Notes: generated by a model not told the origin, from the sequence alone. A stretch of DNA of 5,026 bases from Flaviramulus sp. (GCA_023255235.1 JALRJA010000158.1:1-5026); one strand, 5' to 3'; shown: positions 1 to 5,026, counted from the first letter of the stretch. Numbers and translations are program-made.

Positions 1-68
1 ATAACTTTTATTCCCATTTGGGTATTTAAAGCAATGTATTTAGGATTAGCATTTGTTAATTGATTCAT
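1..68 (-). CDS. 5' end of an unidentified gene running off the left edge (possibly LytTR-type regulator)
   Basis: Reading the minus strand from an ATG at 68 gives 22 uninterrupted codons before the window ends; the product starts MNQLTNANPKYIALNTQMG. The IALNTQMGIKV segment has the alternating hydrophobic look of the first beta strand of LytTR DNA-binding domains, which are very common in Flavobacteria, but so short a piece cannot prove this. The same frame stays open upstream from 69 to 158 (stop TAG at 161-159) without another ATG, so the true protein could start earlier at a non-ATG codon, or the gene could have lost its original 5' end. A promoter-like -7 box lies at 231-224 and a long inverted repeat at 94-128 sits between it and the ATG. 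There is no Shine-Dalgarno sequence, as usual in Bacteroidetes. That this is a gene is fairly likely; its function is a guess. Confidence 0.45.
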   Translation of the reverse strand, partial: MNQLTNANPKYIALNTQMGIKV

Positions 69-93
69 AAAATAAGGCTTAGTTGTTATTTGA

Positions 94-128
94 TGTTGTA
101 GTAAACTTATTTCTAGTTTATTACAACA
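94..128. repeat. Inverted repeat, 14-base arms, 7-base loop
   Basis: TGTTGTAGTAAACT (94-107) and AGTTTATTACAACA (115-128) are complementary over 14 positions. One pair (101/121) is G-T on the plus strand and C-A on the minus strand; all others are Watson-Crick. It lies 26 bases upstream of the minus-strand ATG at 68 and downstream of the promoter-like box at 224-231. It could be an operator dyad or a leader hairpin. No U-tract follows on either strand, so it is not a standard intrinsic terminator. Confidence 0.6.
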
Positions 129-223
129 ATTATACCTTATATGAGAGTTCTGTAAGTGCTAATTTTAAGAAACTGCTATAGTAAATTTATTTTGAAAAAA
201 AATTAAACTATAAAAGCAAGTGA

Positions 224-231
224 CAAATATA
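224..231 (-). promoter_or_regulatory. Bacteroidetes-type -7 box (TATATTTG) for the leftmost gene
   Basis: CAAATATA on the plus strand reads TATATTTG on the minus strand, an exact match to the TAnnTTTG motif of the Bacteroidetes primary sigma factor. It would start a transcript near 215-219 with a leader of about 150 bases before the ATG at 68. No clear TTG -33 element is seen at the expected distance, and such motifs arise by chance in AT-rich DNA, so this is a candidate only. Confidence 0.35.
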
Positions 232-572
232 GCGTTTTATTTGGATTTTAATTATCATCTATTCTTTATTTTTTATCGATTATTTAAATTAAACAATCAT
301 TTAAGTAGATTTACTAATCGTTTATCGTTATCGTGTTTAATCAGGTTGTTTGAGACTTTTGAAAAAATCAGATATTTTTTATAAAAATACAATATTTGAT
401 ACAAATGTTTTTATTTTGTTTTAAATGAACTACAATTGCTTTTTTTTGCATAACTAGTTTTTAAGGCTCTTATTGTCTATAAAATATGTTACCTTTATAA
501 TAATTGATACAAATAATTATTTTACTCTCACTTTAAAATTCTTTGTAAAGAGTTTCATTAAAAAAATTACTT
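232..572. other. AT-rich intergenic region upstream of the 573-959 gene
   Basis: No supportable gene is present. Three small signals are visible. Three near-tandem ATCGTT-type units (ATCGTTT, ATCGTT, ATCGTG) lie at 317-335. An 11-base direct repeat TTGATACAAAT occurs at 396-406 and again at 504-514; the first copy is the core of the dyad ATTTG-ATA-CAAAT (394-406). TACCTTTA at 490-497 differs from the -7 consensus TAnnTTTG only in its last base and could be the promoter for the downstream gene. The spacer separates divergently oriented genes and so should contain the promoters for both. Confidence 0.4.
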
Positions 573-959
573 ATGTACATAAATAAACACGTTGCTTTGT
601 TTGCGTATCACTATCACAAGATCATTTCAAGCGAAAATTTTTTAGATAAGGAAAAATTGATTTTAAAAACGTATGCTAATAATTACGGTATTAATATTTC
701 TAACATTGAATCACCTTACTTTCTTCCAAAATTTGTGAAACCAAATTTTAATTCTAATTTGTATTTTTTATATTACTTACATCTCACAGTAGTTAATAAT
801 TTTTCAACCAATGATTATTATAAAGGTTTTTTAATTGACTATTGTGCTAAAGTAGGCTTTTGTAGAAATACCTCTGTTAAAGAGTTGTCAGAGTATTTAA
901 TAGAATGTGCAATACAAAAAAAGCATTTTGAAGAAGTTTTAAAAAGTATAACAATATAG
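573..959 (+). CDS. Small protein of unknown function, 128 aa
   Basis: I do not recognise the family. The ATG at 573 is preceded by an A-rich run (560-566) rather than a Shine-Dalgarno sequence, typical of Bacteroidetes, and the frame ends with TAG at 957-959. The product has no signal peptide and is probably soluble and largely helical. Residues 1-45 are rich in aromatic and charged residues (LDKEKLILKTYANNYGI), residues 55-75 form a Tyr/Leu/Phe-rich stretch (NSNLYFLYYLHLTVV) too polar to be a clear membrane span, and residues 90-128 look like amphipathic helices ending FEEVLKSITI. The N-terminal pattern loosely recalls TerB-like helical proteins, but that is weak. Codon use is extremely AT-rich, like its surroundings and unlike the operon to the right. 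It stands alone: the next gene on its left is divergent. A short remnant at 2548-2622 encodes a very similar C-terminal tail, suggesting the family was once present in more than one copy here. Confidence 0.75.
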   Translation: MYINKHVALFAYHYHKIISSENFLDKEKLILKTYANNYGINISNIESPYFLPKFVKPNFNSNLYFLYYLHLTVVNNFSTNDYYKGFLIDYCAKVGFCRNTSVKELSEYLIECAIQKKHFEEVLKSITI

Positions 960-1062
960 TTTTAGTCGCCGTATAGCTTGGTTCTGACAATGTTTTCATT
1001 AAGGATAATACTTTTATTAATTATAAATTCATTTTGTGTTTTCTTTCACTTTGTAGCAAACT

Positions 1063-1111
1063 AATGTTTTAAAAAGCGGATGGTTTTTAAAACATTGAAA
1101 AGCTTTTTTTT
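1063..1111 (+). terminator. Perfect 13-bp hairpin followed by T8; likely terminator of the 573-959 gene
   Basis: AATGTTTTAAAAA (1063-1075) pairs perfectly with TTTTTAAAACATT (1084-1096) around an 8-base loop GCGGATGG. Five bases later comes AGC and eight T (1104-1111). A second, mutually exclusive stem is possible: AAAAAGC (1071-1077) with GCTTTTT (1102-1108), placing the T-run directly at the stem base. It lies about 100 bases after the stop of the 573-959 gene on the same strand. The first stem is A/T-rich and therefore weak for its length, so termination strength is uncertain. Confidence 0.45.
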
Positions 1112-1186
1112 AATTTATTAATAATGACCATATACTCAGAAGCCACAAGAAAACGTTATTAATATATCACTAGCATTTACTTTGAA

Positions 1187-1517
1187 ATGTCTCATATTGA
1201 AAATATAGCCAAAAGTTAAAATTGAATTTACGCTGATAAAAAACATCTTTTTTTAGATGCTTTAAAGTTTAAAGATAAGTGTAATATTATTTGTTGTATT
1301 GATTAAATTAACAACGTTAGGGTTAATTAACGCCTTTATCTTAGCAAAAAAACTTTATAATTGACGGCTAATTTAAATAAAAAATTGCTTTAAGTAAATT
1401 AAATCCTAATGTAAAATTAACTATGCTTGAATGCTTTATAACAGCATTAAATTGCTTTTGAACGAAATTAAAAATATTCTTAGAGCATATATCTTACTTT
1501 TAGATGAAAGTTTATAA
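1187..1517 (+). pseudogene. Possible decayed coding region with frameshifts and stops
   Basis: Short stretches with protein-like composition follow one another on the plus strand in changing frames. An ATG at 1187 opens MSHIENIAKS, then stops; the same frame continues DKKHLFLDALKFKDK (1235-1279). Frame 3 gives LINAFILAKKLYN (1323-1361), frame 1 gives SKLNPNVKLTMLECFITAL (1393-1449), and frame 2 gives a 28-codon ORF from ATG 1431 to TAA 1515-1517 (MLYNSIKLLLNEIKNILRAY and onwards). A strong terminator follows 25 bases after this last stop, where a gene end would be expected. I recognise no family. In DNA this AT-rich such segments can occur by chance, so this is tentative. Alternatives are non-coding spacer, or a genuine 28-residue small-protein gene at 1431-1517. 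Confidence 0.25.
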
Positions 1518-1541
1518 AACAAGTAGATTAATAGCAATTTT

Positions 1542-1580
1542 AAACAGGCACTAACATTAGCTAGTGTCTGTTTTTATTTT
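1542..1580 (+). terminator. Rho-independent terminator (12-bp stem, U-rich tail)
   Basis: AAACAGGCACTA (1542-1553) pairs with TAGTGTCTGTTT (1562-1573), 11 Watson-Crick pairs plus one G-U (1548/1567), around an 8-base loop. The 3' arm runs into TTTTTATTTT (1571-1580). The wobble pair and T-rich tail both favour the plus strand. It is the most GC-containing hairpin in this stretch. No intact annotated gene ends just before it; the nearest upstream coding-like frames end at 1517 and, in another frame, at 1554 (a 16-residue ORF from ATG 1504). It may terminate a decayed gene, a small-protein gene or a small RNA. Confidence 0.65.
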
Positions 1581-1687
1581 ATAAATTGATAAAATAAGTT
1601 ATAGATTAAATAAAATAATTTAACTGTTTATTTTAAAATATTTAATCAATATACAAAGTATTATTTTTATAATCATTAACCATAGCT

Positions 1688-1718
1688 ACAGAACACAGAA
1701 CAAGGTCAAGGTCTTGAC
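1688..1718. repeat. Two adjacent tandem duplications running into a palindrome
   Basis: ACAGAAC is repeated twice in direct tandem (1688-1701), followed at once by AAGGTC twice in tandem (1702-1713). The second unit forms the dyad GTCAAG-GT-CTTGAC (1705-1718). The cluster is conspicuously GC-richer than its surroundings. It may be a protein-binding site or a replication-slippage product; no gene is attached to it. Confidence 0.5.
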
Positions 1719-2118
1719 ACAATAACTGAATTACAGTTTATTTAAAATAAATTGAAAAATCTAGATATAAAACTGTATTATTCTCTTTCCAAAAAAAAAT
1801 AACAAAATAAACAAAATTTAGACATATCTAAAAACATGTCAATATAAATATTGCTGAGAACTACTATTAAAAATAACAAAAAAACATTATCTAAAAAAAT
1901 CAAAGAATTTAACACTCATTTTACTTTCTTTTAAAAAAAGCTTATGTAAAAAAGCTAAAAGCGTAATATATACACTTACGGTTTCACTACTATACATTAA
2001 TAAAATTTATAAAAAACCTAAAAATATAGTTCACACACTTTTCCAAGCTTTTTTTTGTATTACTGTAACAAATCATTTATTAAAAAAACAGCAATAAAGA
2101 GCAAAAAAATAAGTTATT

Positions 2119-2163
2119 AGAGGCTTGTTCTAATACCAAAAAAAAACAACTAAAGCCTCTTTT
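2119..2163. repeat. Hairpin with 8-bp stem extendable by 3 bp, A-rich loop, T4
   Basis: AGAGGCTT (2119-2126) pairs with AAGCCTCT (2153-2160). Inside, GTT (2127-2129) can pair with AAC (2148-2150) across a two-base bulge, leaving an 18-base loop dominated by A. Four T end the 3' side (2160-2163). It may be a weak plus-strand terminator or a structural element of an RNA; its large A-rich loop is unusual for a terminator. Confidence 0.4.
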
Positions 2164-2356
2164 GTATTGCTAATGTTCTTTTTAGGTTTTATAAACTAAA
2201 ACACACATTAATGAATATAAATAAAAACTTATTTTTAGCACCATTTAAACAAATAAAATTTACTAATAAAAAAACCATTAACCTACACTAAAAAAAATTA
2301 CACCTACATATATATGCTTCCAAACGAAAAATTAAAAAAAAAATTAATGTATAATA

Positions 2357-2364
2357 TATATTTG
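2357..2364 (+). promoter_or_regulatory. Bacteroidetes-type -7 box TATATTTG
   Basis: This is an exact TAnnTTTG match and, in my scan of the plus-strand left half, the only perfect one. It lies 6 bases before the G+C-richer stretch that begins at 2371. No TTG -33 element is visible in the A-run upstream, so the promoter would be non-canonical. Confidence 0.35.
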
Positions 2365-2370
2365 TTATGT

Positions 2371-2437
2371 ACTTCTTGTGAGAGGGAAGTTAAGAGCCAA
2401 ATTTAAAAAAGACATTAGATATTCTAATGTCTTTTTT
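2371..2437 (+). ncRNA. Candidate small RNA, about 65-70 nt
   Basis: A transcript from the -7 box at 2357-2364 would begin near 2371 and end at the terminator hairpin at 2405-2437. Its 5' part, ACTTCTTGTGAGAGGGAAGT (2371-2390), can fold with ACTTC pairing GAAGT, extended by two U-G pairs. A single-stranded linker TTAAGAGCCAAAT follows, then the 15-bp terminator stem. The layout (promoter box, 5' stem-loop, linker, terminator) is that of a bacterial small RNA, and the segment contrasts with the A-rich flanks. I cannot match it to a known RNA family. It could instead be only the bidirectional terminator of the operon to the right. Confidence 0.35.
2405..2437. terminator. Perfect 15-bp bidirectional terminator hairpin
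   Basis: AAAAAAGACATTAGA (2405-2419) is the exact reverse complement of TCTAATGTCTTTTTT (2423-2437), with a 3-base loop TAT. Each strand gives a stem ending in six U, so it can work in both directions. On the minus strand it lies 190 bases after the stop of the PorP/SprF gene and is the first strong terminator there; on the plus strand it would end the candidate RNA beginning at 2371. Confidence 0.75.
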
Positions 2438-2547
2438 GATTTATTTCAAAATTGCATTAGGCAAATTATATTTATTAACAAACATATAATATCCATATTA
2501 AAAAAATACTTCATAAAAACAGTTTTTTTAATAGTGATATAAAATGA

Positions 2548-2622
2548 ATTAGTGCATTTTTAAGAGAAAGTTGTAAACTAAATAAGTCATTCGAAGAATT
2601 GTTAAAGAACATTAATCTATAA
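2548..2622 (+). pseudogene. Remnant 3' end of a gene related to the 573-959 gene
   Basis: The plus strand encodes 24 codons ending in TAA (2620-2622), with a tail FEELLKNINL directly before the stop. The 573-959 protein ends FEEVLKSITI, also directly before its stop. Over the last 23 residues I count about 10 identities without gaps (SAFLRE against SEYLIE, then the FEE tails), and several codons differ synonymously (TTC/TTT, AAG/AAA), which suggests divergence at protein level. The frame is blocked upstream by TGA at 2545-2547 and has no ATG start, though KNSFFNSDIK just before that stop weakly resembles the RNTSVKEL segment. It ends four bases before the stop codon of the convergent PorP/SprF gene. 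I read it as a broken paralogue tail; chance similarity is not excluded. Confidence 0.35.
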
Positions 2623-2626
2623 AATA

Positions 2627-3592
2627 TCAATAATCAGGACATCCAAAACAATTGCGTTTATTACCAAAGTCATAAAATATTGATATTTCATAAACACCAC
2701 CCGTTCTACCAATTTTAGTGGTATTAAAGTCATAAGAATATCCAAATTTAAAACCCTCCCATTCCATGCCTAAAAAGGCGTTTAAAGACGTAAGAAGTTG
2801 ACTATTGGGATGCGTTTTAATAGGGTTTGTAGCCGCCAACAATCCAAAAGAAAAGCGGTCGTAAGTAACACGTCCTCCTACATCCATTCTATTGTATTCA
2901 CCTTGTTTCATAACGTTAAAAAGAGCGTACACTTTAGACTCTTCTCTATAGCCTGAGTGAATGTACAAGGAAGCGTGAAGCGAAATAAAGATATCCAGCG
3001 GTGCTTCTCCTTGGGTTGTCATAGCTATGTTAGGCTTGTTTAAATGTCTAAGCGTTAAACCAACCCATGAGTTTTGATTATAAACCAAAAAAGAAGTGCC
3101 AAAATCTATAAATACCCGATTGGCATTTAAATCTATAGGATCAATACTATTTGGGTTTATCAGACCTTGGTAAATTTTAATTTGATCTTCCAGCAGTAAG
3201 TTTTGAAAACCAAAATCTTTTACACCCACACCAAATGCGATACTTGGCCTAAAGCTCCAATCATTATCAAGAACAATTTCATGTACATAATTAAAATTAG
3301 CTTGTGTAAAGTTATAGCGTGTTGCGGTTTCTTTATGGTTTAATATGCTAATACCAAAACCACTATTTACCTCCTCAAACCAATTATCAATAAATGCAAA
3401 TTGGGTATTAATGCTAAAATTTAATCCAGGCCATTGTGTGTGATGAATAATACCTGAACGTGTTGTTTTTTTAGCACCTGTAAAACTTGAATTTAATGTT
3501 TCTGGAACCATAAAAAACTGAGTAAAAACAGGGTCTTGAGCAACACCTTTCAAGGAAATAATAAATGCTATGTATATAATGTAAGGTTTCAT
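2627..3592 (-). CDS. PorP/SprF family type IX secretion system outer-membrane protein
   Basis: Complete 321-residue protein, within the usual 300-350 of the family. Residues 1-18 form a signal peptide (MKPYIIYIAFIISLKGVA) and the mature protein starts QDPVFTQFFMVPETLNSSFTG, the family's hallmark N-terminus (QDP..SQ....P...NPA.TG). Other family features are the QWPG motif near residue 53, VGLTLRHLNKP near 177-187, alternating amphipathic strands of a 14-strand-type beta barrel, the GGVYEISIFYDF closing strand (298-309), and the short Cys-containing end CFGCPDY. Known members (PorP in Porphyromonas, SprF in Flavobacterium johnsoniae) sit in the outer membrane and act in T9SS function; SprF-like proteins are needed for secretion or attachment of the partner carrying a type B C-terminal domain. 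Here the start ATG follows the stop of such a partner by 5 bases (ATTAA), implying one mRNA and probably translational coupling. No Shine-Dalgarno is present. The likely terminator is at 2437-2405. Which paralogue it is cannot be settled from sequence alone. Confidence 0.95.
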   Translation of the reverse strand: MKPYIIYIAFIISLKGVAQDPVFTQFFMVPETLNSSFTGAKKTTRSGIIHHTQWPGLNFSINTQFAFIDNWFEEVNSGFGISILNHKETATRYNFTQANFNYVHEIVLDNDWSFRPSIAFGVGVKDFGFQNLLLEDQIKIYQGLINPNSIDPIDLNANRVFIDFGTSFLVYNQNSWVGLTLRHLNKPNIAMTTQGEAPLDIFISLHASLYIHSGYREESKVYALFNVMKQGEYNRMDVGGRVTYDRFSFGLLAATNPIKTHPNSQLLTSLNAFLGMEWEGFKFGYSYDFNTTKIGRTGGVYEISIFYDFGNKRNCFGCPDY

Positions 3593-3597
3593 TTAAT

Positions 3598-5025
3598 CTA
3601 TTTAATTAAAGTTACAGGTCCATTTAATTCAATCTCCTTGCCTTTAAATGTAGTAGCTTTAACTACTATAATATAATTTCCATTTTCTAATGGGGTGCCT
3701 TTTATGGTGCCATTCCATCCCATCAAGGCTTCACTAGAGGTCTCTTGATACAGTAAAACCCCCCATGTATCATAAATTGACATTGAAATTTTTTGCATAC
3801 AGGTATATACTGGCCTTATGGTATCATTAATACCATCAGCATTAGGTGTAAATGCATTTGGCAGGATGATATCATATCCTTTAGTAACATTAATGGTTTC
3901 TGAATAGGTTTCACGGCAACCATATGCATATTCAACAATCAAATCCACCTGATAAGTTCCAATTTTATTATAGGCATGAATAGGTGAATTTGTATCCATA
4001 ATTTTAGCAGAACCATCTCCAAAGTCCCAAGTAATTGACACCACATCACCAGTAGATTCATTTTTAAAAGTAATTGGTTCATCGATACTTAACACACTAC
4101 AATAATTATAGTTTTCAGATTCATATGAAAACTTCGCATCACCAATTATAGGTAAATCTATGTTAATCTTTACTTCTACAGGACTACAACCAGTAGCTAA
4201 ACTTTCTTGATCATGCACATAAACCGTGTAAGTACCAGATTTAGTTGCTTGCATACATTGTGAGTTTAAAGGATTACAGTTATCGCCACCAGACCATGTA
4301 AACTCATAGGGCGGTGTACCTCCTGTTGCAAAAGCTATATTGGTTTGTGTGATGGTTTTAGTATCACAATCTACATCAATTGAAGTTTTTATATTAGCAC
4401 TTAATTCTATTGGTCTTGTAAGAGTTACCGTAGTTTTTGGTGGTGCAGCACAATTGTTATCGTCAGTTATACCAATACTATAATCACCCGCTTTTAAATT
4501 TTCTAAACACCATTCATTACCAAAAGTCTGTACCCATCCAGTACCATAAGGTCTTGGATTAGTACCTCCAAAAACTGCTATACAAATATACCCATTACTA
4601 TAACTTCTATCTGGATTACAGGTTGGATTCATAGTACTAATAATTGAATAGCTTAAAACATCTGGCTCTGTAATTTGTATATCGTCAGTATAACTACAAC
4701 CATTAGCATCGGTTACCTTATAGACAAAGGTCCCTGCAGCTGCATTAAAAATACCATCTCCTAAATAAGGTGGAGTCCCTCCAGATGCTTCAAGTTTTAT
4801 TGTGGCTTGCCCTCCATGACATAATATAGGGCTAACAATTGTGGATGCCACGGTTAGTTGTGCTGGTTCTGTTACCTCTACCACAACATCAGTCTTACAG
4901 CCATTAGCATCTGTTATTTTTACCGTATGTATACCAGCTGCCCAAGTATAAGTGCCTGTACCCTGATAAGGTGGCTTTCCACCAGTTGCCGTAATTGTAT
5001 AGCTTTCTGTACCTCCAAAACAGAC
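3598..5025 (-). CDS. Large surface protein with SprB repeats, PKD domain and T9SS type B C-terminal domain (3' part)
   Basis: The frame is open to the right edge, so only the last 475 residues are visible and the true start lies outside; the GTG at 4884 is internal, since the frame upstream encodes another repeat. In order, with visible-residue numbers: four SprB-like repeats (about 1-57, 58-126, 127-210, 211-295), three of them carrying the GGxPPY core (GGKPPY, GGTPPY, GGTPPY) and the first two ending DANGC and TEP; a PKD domain (about 298-382) with the signature WDFGDGS; and a CHU_C / gliding-motility-associated C-terminal domain (about 385-475) with LPNAFTPNADGINDTIRPV, WGVLLYQ, GWNGTIKGTPLENGNY and a terminal GPVTLIK. 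This C-terminal domain is the type B signal that sends proteins through the T9SS to the cell surface or medium. Cysteines recur at fixed places in the repeats and may form disulfides outside the cell. The protein is probably an adhesin or gliding-type filament like SprB; its ligand is unknown. It is followed 5 bases later by a PorP/SprF gene, its presumed secretion partner. Confidence 0.95.
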   Translation of the reverse strand, partial: VCFGGTESYTITATGGKPPYQGTGTYTWAAGIHTVKITDANGCKTDVVVEVTEPAQLTVASTIVSPILCHGGQATIKLEASGGTPPYLGDGIFNAAAGTFVYKVTDANGCSYTDDIQITEPDVLSYSIISTMNPTCNPDRSYSNGYICIAVFGGTNPRPYGTGWVQTFGNEWCLENLKAGDYSIGITDDNNCAAPPKTTVTLTRPIELSANIKTSIDVDCDTKTITQTNIAFATGGTPPYEFTWSGGDNCNPLNSQCMQATKSGTYTVYVHDQESLATGCSPVEVKINIDLPIIGDAKFSYESENYNYCSVLSIDEPITFKNESTGDVVSITWDFGDGSAKIMDTNSPIHAYNKIGTYQVDLIVEYAYGCRETYSETINVTKGYDIILPNAFTPNADGINDTIRPVYTCMQKISMSIYDTWGVLLYQETSSEALMGWNGTIKGTPLENGNYIIVVKATTFKGKEIELNGPVTLIK

Positions 5026-5026
5026 C

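Larger units (their letters stand above)
960..2626. other. 1.7-kb AT-rich gene-poor region with hairpins and gene remnants
   Basis: No long open frame exists on either strand. Stops are dense and A/T homopolymers frequent. It nonetheless holds several strong inverted repeats (1063-1096, 1542-1573, 2119-2160, 2405-2437), a tandem duplication cluster (1688-1718), and short coding-like segments described separately. Between 1581 and 2118, apart from that cluster, I see only weak A/T-only or 5-6 bp dyads (for example TTTAGA-CATA-TCTAAA at 1817-1832). The base composition contrasts with the operon starting at 2627, which fits an eroding or acquired spacer. Confidence 0.55.

Noticed and set aside
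13..22. CCCATTTGGG palindrome
   Set aside because: It lies inside the coding start of the leftmost gene and is too short to be meaningful.
1611..1635. TAAAATAA/TTATTTTA inverted repeat
   Set aside because: The stem is A/T only, and such dyads are common in this composition.
2211..2291. 26-codon plus-strand ORF (MNINKNLFLAPFKQIKFTNK and onwards)
   Set aside because: An open run this short is expected by chance in such AT-rich DNA; no membrane span, promoter or terminator supports a toxin or small-protein gene.
2398..2405. TAnnTTTG match on the minus strand (TAAATTTG)
   Set aside because: It overlaps the terminator stem and has no gene downstream at a sensible distance; a chance match in AT-rich DNA.
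2479..2486. TAnnTTTG match on the minus strand (TATGTTTG)
   Set aside because: It would only drive transcription into the terminator at 2437-2405, with no -33 element; likely chance.
2511..2612. 33-codon minus-strand ORF (MFFNNSSNDLFSLQLSLKN and onwards) just after the PorP/SprF gene
   Set aside because: It is antisense to the 2548-2622 frame, whose similarity to the 573-959 C-terminus makes the plus strand the better coding reading; no family features are seen.
960..2626. CRISPR array, retron, tRNA or insertion sequence in the gene-free stretch
   Set aside because: I see no regularly spaced repeats, no cloverleaf, no reverse transcriptase, and no transposase fragments or terminal repeats.
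4882..4884. GTG as start codon of the SprB-repeat protein
   Set aside because: The same frame continues open to the window edge and encodes another complete SprB repeat, so the GTG is an internal valine codon.

Overview
The window looks like chromosomal DNA from a marine or soil Bacteroidetes, most likely Flavobacteriaceae. Three things point there: a PorP/SprF-family outer-membrane protein, an adhesin-like protein ending in a type B type-IX-secretion (T9SS) C-terminal domain, and very AT-rich spacers. Starts lack Shine-Dalgarno sequences, and some spacers carry the Bacteroidetes -7 promoter motif TAnnTTTG.

Right half (2627-5026, minus strand): a two-gene operon read right to left. First is the 3' part of a large secreted, Cys-containing SprB-repeat protein (3598-5025, 5' end outside the window) with about four SprB-like repeats, a PKD domain and a CHU_C/gliding-motility C-terminal domain. 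Five bases later comes a complete PorP/SprF-like gene (2627-3592). This is the classic pairing: the C-terminal domain directs the large protein through the T9SS, and the linked PorP/SprF protein is expected to assist its export or surface anchoring.

Left half (1-2626): much more AT-rich and nearly gene-free. It holds the first codons of a minus-strand gene leaving the left edge (1-68, possibly a LytTR-type regulator) with a promoter-like box at 224-231 and a strong inverted repeat in its leader. It also has one intact small plus-strand gene of unknown function (573-959). From 960 to 2626 no convincing full gene remains. I see several perfect hairpins and terminators, a stretch with interrupted coding character (1187-1517), a candidate ~65-nt small RNA ending in a perfect 15-bp terminator stem (2371-2437), and a short in-frame tail (2548-2622) whose translation resembles the C-terminus of the 573-959 protein. 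The simplest reading is an eroding accessory spacer with duplicated-gene remnants and possibly small RNAs. No CRISPR array, tRNA, rRNA, IS element or recognisable defence system is visible.
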